In this document: piece after piece, positions 7,125-14,085 of the stretch
Position numbering within the stretch: the first letter of the stretch is position 1
How the letters are laid out: every line of letters begins with the position of its first letter
DNA from: Halobacteriales archaeon QS_4_69_31
Lineage (GTDB): Archaea > Halobacteriota > Halobacteria > Halobacteriales > Haloarculaceae
Length of the DNA stretch: 64,000 bases
Assembly: GCA_003021655.1 (NCBI GenBank)
Contig: PXRP01000001.1
Coordinates: 62,001 to 126,000, forward strand
Reading direction: 5' to 3'
Position numbers and translations under genes: made by a program
The notes under the pieces: model-generated
What the model saw: the letters and a program-made list of their open reading frames with translations, nothing else
What the model was told of the DNA's origin: nothing
Databases searched by the model: none

Positions 7125-7580
7125 ATGTCGGGAGCCGGCGGCGAGCGGGTGAGAAACCTGTTCGATCGCGCGGCCAACGCGGAGAGCCTGTCGGCGATCA
7201 TATTCCAAGGGATCGGCGCGGTGCTCCTCGCGGTCGGCACAGCGATCGCGTCGGGAGTGCTGACGATCGCGGACCTGATCCTGATCCCGGCGCAAGCACT
7301 CGCCAACGCGGCGGGCCTCAATATCGAGGTGACGTTTCAGGGCCTCGCGCGCCTGATTAACGTCGGTTCGATCACGTCGGCCGTCTCGATCGCACCGGGC
7401 TCTCGGTTCGATCTCGGCCCGCTCACGCTCCCGCTCGCAATGGGGATCGCGCTGTTGACGCTTTACATCGTGATCGCCTATCTGAGCGAAGAGGAGACGG
7501 GTAATTTCGCGCCGAGCCTCCCGTTCGATATCCCGACGCCGGGATTCATCGGGCCGGAAGAGGACGACGAGGAGAGCTGA
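7125..7580 (+). CDS. Small membrane protein, 151 aa
   Basis: Predicted membrane segments lie near residues 20-60 (SAIIFQGIGAVLLAVGTAIA and VLTIADLILIPAQALANAAG) and 103-121 (LPLAMGIALLTLYIVIAYL). An acidic C-terminal tail ends EEDDEES. It begins two bases after the spike-like gene stops. It is comparable in size to VP3-type internal membrane proteins of pleolipoviruses, but no sequence match is claimed. Confidence 0.65.
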   Translation: MSGAGGERVRNLFDRAANAESLSAIIFQGIGAVLLAVGTAIASGVLTIADLILIPAQALANAAGLNIEVTFQGLARLINVGSITSAVSIAPGSRFDLGPLTLPLAMGIALLTLYIVIAYLSEEETGNFAPSLPFDIPTPGFIGPEEDDEES

Positions 7581-7581
7581 C

Positions 7582-7917
7582 ATGGTAGAAGCCAGCGACT
7601 TTATCGACGGTGTAAACATCCAGTGGCGCCGGTTAGCGGTGACTCTGATCGGTGCGTCGCTCTTCGCCTATTTCGAGGGCGCCGTCGCAACGCTGTTGTC
7701 GCTGGCCGACTTTCCGATCGGGCTCCTGAGCGGCTTCGCCGACTTTCTCGGGCGCTGGTTCTTCCTGTACTACCGCTTTCCGGCGGTAGTGCTTGAATCA
7801 GGATGGGCGAGCGCGGCTGAGTCAGTCGCCGACGCCGGGATCGCCGGGATCGTGTTCGCTGTCACGATCGCGCTGGCGACGTATTACTCGCTCTCGGTGG
7901 TGGTAAACCGTGTCTAG
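7582..7917 (+). CDS. Small membrane protein, 111 aa
   Basis: Three hydrophobic stretches are visible: residues about 17-37 (LAVTLIGASLFAYFEGAVAT), 43-65 and 88-107 (AGIAGIVFAVTIALATYYS). A GAGGAG ribosome binding site lies just upstream, within the end of the previous gene. It overlaps the next gene by eight bases. Function unknown; it is probably a component of the same membrane structure. Confidence 0.6.
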   Translation: MVEASDFIDGVNIQWRRLAVTLIGASLFAYFEGAVATLLSLADFPIGLLSGFADFLGRWFFLYYRFPAVVLESGWASAAESVADAGIAGIVFAVTIALATYYSLSVVVNRV

Positions 7918-8347
7918 ACACCTCCCACTCCCGGAAAGCTGGATACGGCCGATCCGCGAGCTCGTTTCGCTATACAACGAGTATGGATCAGTCCCGAGAG
8001 CGATCGCCGGGATCATCACGACGTGGATCGTCGCGTCTGTGCTGAATCTCGGGAGCTACGTCGTCGGCTCGATCCTGGGCGTATGGGATCTCGTAGCGAG
8101 CTCGATCACAACGGCCCGGGTGAGCGTCGGGAGCTCGCTCGGCGGCTTCGGCCTCGAGGCGCTGCAAGTGCTGGCGTTGGTACAGAATTGGATAGCGACG
8201 GCCGTCGCCGCGCTCGGCCCGGCCGGGCCGCCGGTCGCTGTCGCGATCGGCTCGGTCGCGCTATTCCTCGGGTATCGCCTCGTGATCGCGCTGATCGGCG
8301 AGTTCCCGATAGGGAGCACGATCGTCGACGTCTTGGGGCTGAGATAA
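7910..8347 (+). CDS. Membrane protein, 145 aa
   Basis: The GTG start overlaps the preceding gene. Hydrophobic segments lie near residues 24-50 (IAGIITTWIVASVLNLGSYV), 80-105 and 107-135 (PPVAVAIGSVALFLGYRLVI). It is tightly packed, with its stop touching the ATG of the next gene. No family is recognised. Confidence 0.6.
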   Translation: MSRHLPLPESWIRPIRELVSLYNEYGSVPRAIAGIITTWIVASVLNLGSYVVGSILGVWDLVASSITTARVSVGSSLGGFGLEALQVLALVQNWIATAVAALGPAGPPVAVAIGSVALFLGYRLVIALIGEFPIGSTIVDVLGLR

Positions 8348-8631
8348 TGTCGGTCACTGACTACCTCCTAAACCCGCTCGCGGGCTTCACGGTGCTGACG
8401 AGCACGATCGCGCAAGTCGGCTTCGGGCTCTTCGATCCCGCGTGGGCGTTGCTCTCGTCGACGGCGGGGATCTGGTTCCCCATCGGCGCGACGACGGGGG
8501 CGACGATCCTGCCTGAGCTCGGCTATGCCGAGCTCGGAACGAAGATCCTGCTTGGATCGGCGCTGATCTACGTCGGGGTACAACTCGAGCGACTGATCAC
8601 GAAGGTTCAAAAGTGGAAACAGGAACGATGA
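8347..8631 (+). CDS. Small membrane protein, 94 aa
   Basis: The ATG at 8,347 immediately follows the previous stop. Two to three hydrophobic segments (AGFTVLTSTIAQVGFGLF, ALLSSTAGIWFPIGATTG, TKILLGSALIYVGVQLERLI) precede a basic tail KVQKWKQER. Its stop overlaps the next ATG as ATGA. Confidence 0.6.
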   Translation: MSVTDYLLNPLAGFTVLTSTIAQVGFGLFDPAWALLSSTAGIWFPIGATTGATILPELGYAELGTKILLGSALIYVGVQLERLITKVQKWKQER

Positions 8632-8726
8632 CACACCGAAAAACGGCAGTATCGGCGTATCGACGCACCTCGCGGCGAGGCGGAAAACCCCACCCGCAAG
8701 CGGGGGGTGATACCAGTGCAATTTGA
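8628..8726 (+). CDS. Small basic ORF, 32 aa, reading through a hairpin repeat
   Basis: The ATG overlaps the previous stop, and the frame (MTHRKTAVSAYRRTSRRGGK) continues through the hairpin as KPHPQAGGD. It stops at 8,724-8,726, past the start of the following gene. Two other hairpin copies have the same arrangement. It may be a short basic peptide or simply a translated coupling spacer. Confidence 0.45.
   Translation: MTHRKTAVSAYRRTSRRGGKPHPQAGGDTSAI
8688..8707. repeat. GC hairpin repeat, copy 4
   Basis: CCCCACCCGCAAGCGGGGGG forms a hairpin whose 3' arm continues as GGGGGGTGAT. This resembles the archaeal ribosome binding consensus GGAGGTGAT and lies about six bases before the GTG at 8,716. 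Confidence 0.7.
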
Positions 8727-9180
8727 CTGGTTTACGCTCGACTGGGTGCCGAGTATCCAGGTTCCGGACTGGATCCCCCGGGTCGACTGGCAAGCGGGGC
8801 TCTCAATGGCGATCGTCGTCGCCGTGCTCGTCGTGAGCGTCCGGTTCCTGATCGCGTGGGCCAACGCTCGCGACAGCACTCGCGGCGACGAGAGCCCGCT
8901 CAGGGAGGCGCTCGAGCGAACGGGTAACTGGACGTATGGGCTGATCGCTGGCGCCTTCGGTGCCGGCGCGCTCGGCCTCATGCAATTCGGCGATATCGTG
9001 GGCCACGTCCTCGAGTTCGTCGTCTCACACCCGTATTTCGCGAGCAACGTCGCGATCGGCGGGCTCGGCGCCGGTGGGATCGGCGGCTGGATCCCACTGA
9101 CTGCCAGCCAGTACGCCGGGATCGCCATGATGGTCGTCGGCGCGGTCTTCCTCTTCACGGAGGTGGACGATGCCGTTTAG
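8716..9180 (+). CDS. Membrane protein, 154 aa
   Basis: I choose the GTG at 8,716 (VQFDWFTLDWVPSIQVPDW) because the hairpin arm then acts as the ribosome binding site; a GTG at 8,707 is also in frame. A Trp-rich amphipathic N-terminus is followed by hydrophobic segments near residues 29-50 (AGLSMAIVVAVLVVSVRFLI), 72-95 and 110-150. It ends 11 bases inside the following gene. No family is recognised. Confidence 0.6.
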   Translation: MQFDWFTLDWVPSIQVPDWIPRVDWQAGLSMAIVVAVLVVSVRFLIAWANARDSTRGDESPLREALERTGNWTYGLIAGAFGAGALGLMQFGDIVGHVLEFVVSHPYFASNVAIGGLGAGGIGGWIPLTASQYAGIAMMVVGAVFLFTEVDDAV

Positions 9181-9661
9181 CGGGATCGACGCCGACGACA
9201 CGAGACTCTCGGATCTCTCGCCGATGGGCGTGATCGGGTTCGTCGTCGCGGTCGCCGGCCTCGGATGGGCCGGCCTCGAGCTCGCGCGGTTCGCACTCTC
9301 TGGCGGCTCGACGTCGCTCGAGGCGGCGCCGTTCATACTCGGCGGTTTCGCGTTCCTGATCGGCGCCATGATCGCGTATGAGGACGCGACGCCGGAGGTT
9401 TCGGCGACGTGCGACAATTGCGGTTCGCACGTCCGGAGCCACTCGAGCCGCGATCGCGTCGACGAGTACGTGAGAGTATTCACGAGCGGGTCGCCGCGGC
9501 GCCTCGAGCTCGGCCCGCTCTCGATCGTCACGGAGACGCAGACGCTCGAGCGCGTCTATTGCTCCGGCGAGTGCGCGGCGGCGGACGCTCGGATCATGCT
9601 CGAGCGCGACGAGCACGAAATGGTGCCGACAGAGCCGACGACGGGGGCCAGCGAGGCATGA
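9170..9661 (+). CDS. Membrane protein with cytoplasmic zinc site, 163 aa
   Basis: Two transmembrane helices (GVIGFVVAVAGLGWAGLEL, residues about 20-38, and PFILGGFAFLIGAMIAY, about 54-70) are followed by a soluble domain with CDNCGSH near residue 81 and CSGEC near 131. These four cysteines could bind one metal ion. A strong GGAGGTG ribosome binding site precedes the ATG. It overlaps the next gene by four bases. Confidence 0.65.
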   Translation: MPFSGIDADDTRLSDLSPMGVIGFVVAVAGLGWAGLELARFALSGGSTSLEAAPFILGGFAFLIGAMIAYEDATPEVSATCDNCGSHVRSHSSRDRVDEYVRVFTSGSPRRLELGPLSIVTETQTLERVYCSGECAAADARIMLERDEHEMVPTEPTTGASEA

Positions 9662-9873
9662 CCTACTCGATCGGCGAGCTCCTCGAGTCGAATTATCTCG
9701 ACGAGCTCGCGCTCGTTACCGTCGGCCTCGCGGCGGCCGCGGTCATACTCGGCTACGCTTTCGTAACGAGCGACATGCCGCTCTACGTGCTGGCCGTCCT
9801 CGCGCTACTCGGCCAGCTCGTCGGCCTCAAACGACTCGACTCGAGGGCTCGGAGGGGCCCGCAACAGGCATGA
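9658..9873 (+). CDS. Small membrane protein, 71 aa
   Basis: It starts in an ATGA overlap with the previous gene and ends in an ATGA overlap with the next. Two hydrophobic segments (ALVTVGLAAAAVILGYAFV and LYVLAVLALLGQLVGL) are joined by a short loop. The tail is basic. It is probably a structural subunit. Confidence 0.6.
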   Translation: MTYSIGELLESNYLDELALVTVGLAAAAVILGYAFVTSDMPLYVLAVLALLGQLVGLKRLDSRARRGPQQA

Positions 9874-11690
9874 GCCGCAGGTTCATCGTGTCAGTCGCGG
9901 CGCTCGCGCTCCTGACGCTCCTGGCAGGGGCGCCAGTGGTCGGCGCCGCGACGCCCGCGGCCAACGAGACAGCGACGCCGACGACGGCGCCAGCGACAGC
10001 GAGCTCGACGCCGGCGACGACGGCGACGCAGGGGCCGGCGCCAACGCAGACGCCGACAGCGGCCGCGAGCGAGCCGGCAACGGCGTCGGAGCCGTCGGCG
10101 GTCGGCGGGGGAGGCGAGTTCTCCCTCGAGGAGCTCCGGGATCCCGGCCCGCGCCAGGGCAACGCACCCCCAAGCATCCGGATGGGCGACACCGAGAAAC
10201 GGATGTTTTGGCTCGTCTACTGGCCGGCAAACAACCTGTTTGCCAACGTCGGGAGCGCCGAGAGCGGCGATTACATGCCGGAAAACCATACGCTCGGCCG
10301 AGACAAGATCCATATTCGGACGTGGACATACGTCGATCTCGACGCGACGATCCATGTCGTCTATTGGAATAAGGGGACGCGCACCGTCGAGCGTGAAAAC
10401 GGCACCGTCGCGGTGCCTGTCGCCGAAAATATCCGGCACGAAACGCACGACGTGACCTTTGAGCGGGGCCGGCCGACGGTCGCGCTCGACGCGCCCACCC
10501 ACACCAACGGAAAGCGCGTCACGATGTGGGTCGAAGGGTACGACTGGGCACGATGGACCTTCTACCATAAGAGCATAGCAACGACGCAGAGCGTCGATAT
10601 CTCGAGCGTTGGCGACTACCTGAGCCGAGTGATCTTAGACTTCCTACTCTGGATCGTGCTCGGCGGGTTTGCCGCGGGATACTCCTGCAAGCGAGCGCTC
10701 GACAAAGCGAAGATCGGCCCGCAATACGGGTTTACCCCGTGGATTATCGGGCTCTCGGTAGTGACGGCGATCGGCTCCGTTGTGTTCTATCGGAGCATTA
10801 CTTCGCTCGTCGTCAATGCGAGGATCGTGCTGGCGGCCTACGTCGTCGCCATTATCTCGATCATCATGCTCGAGACGTACAGCAACGGTGACAGCAAGGC
10901 GCTGTTGCTTCGGCCGACGCTCGAGCATGCGGAGAGCCCGACGGGCGATCTCGCCTATGATATGATCGACGTCGAAGGCGAGGAGATCACGATCGTGCGG
11001 GCTGTCGACGGCACCGTGTCAGTCGTGCGGCCCGGCTTCTTGCCCTTCTTAGCGCGTGTGTTCGGCAAAACCGCGCGCCTCAAGAATATCGAACAACTCC
11101 GGACGCGCGTGCCGTTCAAAAACAGTCGGTGGTCCGAGTTGTTCGTCGCGGATCCGGAGGCGGAGGAGCTGATCCACTACACGCCCGAAGGGTGGGGGCT
11201 CGACTTTCCGGAGCTCTCACGCGAGACGGCACCGACGTATCTCATGGTCGCGCTCGGCGTAATGATCGCCGGCGCCGCGATCCACTACGGCGCGGCGAAT
11301 CCGGCCGTCGTCGTCGCCGTGACGGCCGCCGGGCTCCTGACGTGGGGCGCGACGCCGGTCGAAGGCGTTGCCTACGTCGAGCCGGCGCCGGTGCACCTCC
11401 GGAGCGCCTTCGGCACGATGCTCCAATACGCGGAGGACGTCGACGACGCGAAACGTCTCGACGAAGTGAAAGAGCAACTCGACAGCGAGCGGGTGCAGAA
11501 ACAGCGGGACGTCGACGAGAAGGTTGCGAAACACGATCGCACGCTCGTCGAGGAAATGCTCGATCCGGACAACGAGGTGCCGGCGGCCGTCGAGCGCGAG
11601 GAGTTCGTCGACGACGAGGTAACTCGACACCGGCGCGAGGAGTCTGAGGGCGCCGTTGCCGACGGAGGTGAGCCCGATGGAGACGAGTAA
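9870..11690 (+). CDS. Large exported membrane protein with coiled tail, 606 aa
   Basis: A signal peptide (VSVAALALLTLLAGAPVVGA) is followed by a Thr/Pro/Ala-rich linker to about residue 85, of the kind that is often glycosylated. A soluble beta domain comes next (to about 245). Then come three membrane segments (about 250-270, 288-306, 313-333), a soluble domain to about 450, two more membrane segments (about 452-490) and a charged, probably coiled-coil C-terminus from about 510. The mix of an outside domain and a large inside domain suits a scaffold or assembly protein. It lies directly before the soluble helical protein and the ATPase. Confidence 0.7.
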   Translation: MSRRFIVSVAALALLTLLAGAPVVGAATPAANETATPTTAPATASSTPATTATQGPAPTQTPTAAASEPATASEPSAVGGGGEFSLEELRDPGPRQGNAPPSIRMGDTEKRMFWLVYWPANNLFANVGSAESGDYMPENHTLGRDKIHIRTWTYVDLDATIHVVYWNKGTRTVERENGTVAVPVAENIRHETHDVTFERGRPTVALDAPTHTNGKRVTMWVEGYDWARWTFYHKSIATTQSVDISSVGDYLSRVILDFLLWIVLGGFAAGYSCKRALDKAKIGPQYGFTPWIIGLSVVTAIGSVVFYRSITSLVVNARIVLAAYVVAIISIIMLETYSNGDSKALLLRPTLEHAESPTGDLAYDMIDVEGEEITIVRAVDGTVSVVRPGFLPFLARVFGKTARLKNIEQLRTRVPFKNSRWSELFVADPEAEELIHYTPEGWGLDFPELSRETAPTYLMVALGVMIAGAAIHYGAANPAVVVAVTAAGLLTWGATPVEGVAYVEPAPVHLRSAFGTMLQYAEDVDDAKRLDEVKEQLDSERVQKQRDVDEKVAKHDRTLVEEMLDPDNEVPAAVEREEFVDDEVTRHRREESEGAVADGGEPDGDE

Positions 11691-12453
11691 CGGGCGCGAC
11701 GACCCGGATCCGTATCGGCCGGCGTTGGTGACGCTCTCCCAAGACGTGCGCGAGCGCGTCGACGAGCTCCTCGCCGGCCTCGAGTCGGAGCGCCGCGCGC
11801 TCGAGTGGCTTCAGGAGATCACGATCCGGACGCTCGGCCGGATCGAGCGGCCGGTGTATGTCGACGTCGCCCGCCAGTACCGGGGCGATCAGGGCGTGCT
11901 CCTCGCGGCTATACTCCGGCCGACGGCTCGGCGGGGCGACATGCGCGAGCTCGACACCGCGATCGTCGAGCAGATGCGCGAGCGACTCGTCGCCCATCAC
12001 GTCGTGCCGGCCCATCGTGACGCCTTTAGACGGCTCCGAGTCGACGCGACGGAGTACGTCGACGCCGGCGGCGACGGCGATGCGCACGATCCCAAGCGAC
12101 AGCGGTTTATCGCCATGCGTCCGGCGCTGTCGGAGCTCGAGACGTGGCAAGATCGGGCGCTGGCCTCGCTCCTCGAGGGCTTCGACGATCGCGGAGAGCT
12201 CCTCGAGTGGGGCCAGGACGTCCTACAGGCGACGCACGGCGAGCTCGGCAAAGAGTGGGTCACACGACTTTACAACGAGCCGAGCACGGTCGACGTCCTA
12301 CTCGGCGAGAGCGACGCCGACGCGCGAGCTCGGCGACTCTTCGCCGCGCACCACTTACTCCCCGACTACCGCGCTGGCGTGCGCGTGCTCTCCGGACGAG
12401 CGAGTGAGCTCCCGGACGAGGGGACGCAGAAAACGGAGGCGAGTTTCGCATGA
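11677..12453 (+). CDS. Soluble helical protein, 258 aa
   Basis: The ATG at 11,677 follows a GGAGGTG ribosome binding site by six bases and lies within the end of the previous gene. The protein is almost all charged alpha helix with no membrane segment (DVRERVDELLAGLESERRAL and similar). Its stop overlaps the ATPase start by four bases, so it is a likely partner of the ATPase. No family is recognised. Confidence 0.65.
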   Translation: METSNGRDDPDPYRPALVTLSQDVRERVDELLAGLESERRALEWLQEITIRTLGRIERPVYVDVARQYRGDQGVLLAAILRPTARRGDMRELDTAIVEQMRERLVAHHVVPAHRDAFRRLRVDATEYVDAGGDGDAHDPKRQRFIAMRPALSELETWQDRALASLLEGFDDRGELLEWGQDVLQATHGELGKEWVTRLYNEPSTVDVLLGESDADARARRLFAAHHLLPDYRAGVRVLSGRASELPDEGTQKTEASFA

Positions 12454-13610
12454 GCACAGGGAAAACGATCGACTGGGGCGACGAGAATGTTGCCGACGAC
12501 GAGACGAAACGGGAGATCCTGGCACAATTCCCGGAGCCGGTTCGGACGACGCGACAGGCAACGGGCAACGCCTCGCGCTGGACGGATGAGCGGCACATGC
12601 GCGAGCGCTTCGGCGTCCCCGCGTGGGACGCGACGCGCTTCGACTACCCGGACGTTGTACCCAACTGTTGGGAGCACTCCTGGGAGGCGGACGGCGATCG
12701 GATCGCTGGCGGGACGGACTTTCTCGCCCGGGGGAAACCCGGGAAAGGAAAGTCGACGCTGGCGAATTACGTCGCCGTCCGGCAGGTTGAGGTGAACAAC
12801 GAGAAAGTCGTATGGCGCGGCTCCTCGAGTCGGAGCGAGTGGCTCCCGCTCGCGCCGTATACGGTGCTCTGCCTCCCCGAAGGCGTGCCAGTCACGGCGC
12901 GCCTCGAGTCGAAGGATCCGACAGAGCCCGCGGCCGAGCTCGACGTCGACGAGCTCGAGGCGATCGTGCGGGAGGTGCGACGCTACTCGGATCCGGTCGA
13001 TCTCAATCGGCGAGTGCTCGATCAGGGCACGTTTCACGTCGTCTATCCCGATCCGCGGCTTCGCGGCTGTCAGGAGGTGTATGAGCGCGACGCCGAGAAG
13101 CGCTATGATACGCCTCCTAACCGCTCGACGCTCTTCGCGGAAGAGGATCCGGCTAACCACTGGTGGTTTGCGTGGGCGCTCGCTCGCGTGAATCACGGGC
13201 CGCACCATTGGGCGACGTGGATTTGCGACGAGGTCGGCGATATCGCGCCGCAGAGCGCCCGGAAAGACCAATTCGGCACGTTCCAAAAAGTCGAGCTCCT
13301 CAAAGATATGTGGGTCGACGCCCGCAAGTTCGGGCTGTCGATCTTCTTATTCGGTCACTCGGAGGTTGACATTCACGAAAAGATCCGGCACAAGATCCGG
13401 TGGCGGATTCAAATGCCGGGTACGGCAAACCCGACGACGGCGAGCGACGTCGTGGGTTTCGAGAGCGTGCCGATGGATCGGCAGGTGACAGACGAGTATT
13501 CGATCGGCAAGGCGCTCATGTATAACGAAACGCACTTTGAGGCGTTTCGCTGGCGGGATATGCCGAGCGCGACGTCGTACAAGCTCAAAATCGAGGAGGG
13601 GCGAACATGA
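12450..13610 (+). CDS. P-loop ATPase, VP8/HerA-FtsK-like, 386 aa
   Basis: The protein has a Walker A motif in RGKPGKGKSTLANYVAV (near residue 95) and a Walker B in ATWICDEVGDI (near residue 255). A polar residue in FLFGHSE near 305 could be a sensor, and an Arg-rich segment follows. The layout suits the additional-strand, RecA-like motor ATPases used by viruses and conjugation systems to move DNA or assemble membranes. Pleolipoviruses encode a similar-sized putative NTPase (VP8) at the end of their structural block. The substrate here, DNA or protein, cannot be read from the sequence. Confidence 0.75.
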   Translation: MSTGKTIDWGDENVADDETKREILAQFPEPVRTTRQATGNASRWTDERHMRERFGVPAWDATRFDYPDVVPNCWEHSWEADGDRIAGGTDFLARGKPGKGKSTLANYVAVRQVEVNNEKVVWRGSSSRSEWLPLAPYTVLCLPEGVPVTARLESKDPTEPAAELDVDELEAIVREVRRYSDPVDLNRRVLDQGTFHVVYPDPRLRGCQEVYERDAEKRYDTPPNRSTLFAEEDPANHWWFAWALARVNHGPHHWATWICDEVGDIAPQSARKDQFGTFQKVELLKDMWVDARKFGLSIFLFGHSEVDIHEKIRHKIRWRIQMPGTANPTTASDVVGFESVPMDRQVTDEYSIGKALMYNETHFEAFRWRDMPSATSYKLKIEEGRT

Positions 13611-13804
13611 GCGAGAGTTCGATCGCCCGCTTGATTTTTGAAAAACTCGAGCGCTCGAGCCCCGGGATCGACGTCGCGGATCGGGCGTCGTCCACGCGCT
13701 CGCGCCGCTCTCGAGCGCGCTCTAACGCGCGCGCGGATCAGATGCGAGCGGAGGGGTCCCCCCGGGGGCGCGGGCGCAAGATCGCGCACGGAGGTGCGCG
13801 CTAA
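13607..13804 (+). CDS. Small basic disordered protein, 65 aa
   Basis: It overlaps the ATPase stop (ATGA) and has a good GGAGGGG ribosome binding site. The second half is highly basic (RSRRSRARSNARADQMRAEG), the reverse of normal haloarchaeal acidity, suggesting nucleic-acid or acidic-partner binding. A DNA-condensing role in the particle is a guess. Confidence 0.55.
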   Translation: MSESSIARLIFEKLERSSPGIDVADRASSTRSRRSRARSNARADQMRAEGSPRGRGRKIAHGGAR

Positions 13805-14073
13805 TGATCATTCGGGAGCTCATCGAGACGGCGCTTGAGCTCCTCGCCGAGTTCGTCGGAGTGCACGGAATGGCGATCGGTGCTCTCGCGATCGCCGTCG
13901 CCGGCCTCTGGTATCTCCGGGAGGCAGCGGACGCTTTCGTAGTATTAGCGAGGTGGGCGCGCGTCGGCTCGATCTTCGGCGCGTTGCTCCTCGCGCTCTA
14001 CATTGCCGGCGTCGCGACTGGCGTCGTCGAGAGTGGCGCAGTCAACTCGCTGATCGAAGGGCTCACCAACTAA
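13804..14073 (+). CDS. Small membrane protein, 89 aa
   Basis: A GGAGGTG ribosome binding site precedes the ATG. Hydrophobic segments are AIGALAIAVAGLWYLREAA and VGSIFGALLLALYIAGVATG. It may be a minor membrane component placed before the large propeller protein. Confidence 0.6.
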   Translation: MIIRELIETALELLAEFVGVHGMAIGALAIAVAGLWYLREAADAFVVLARWARVGSIFGALLLALYIAGVATGVVESGAVNSLIEGLTN

Positions 14074-14085
14074 CACACCAAAACC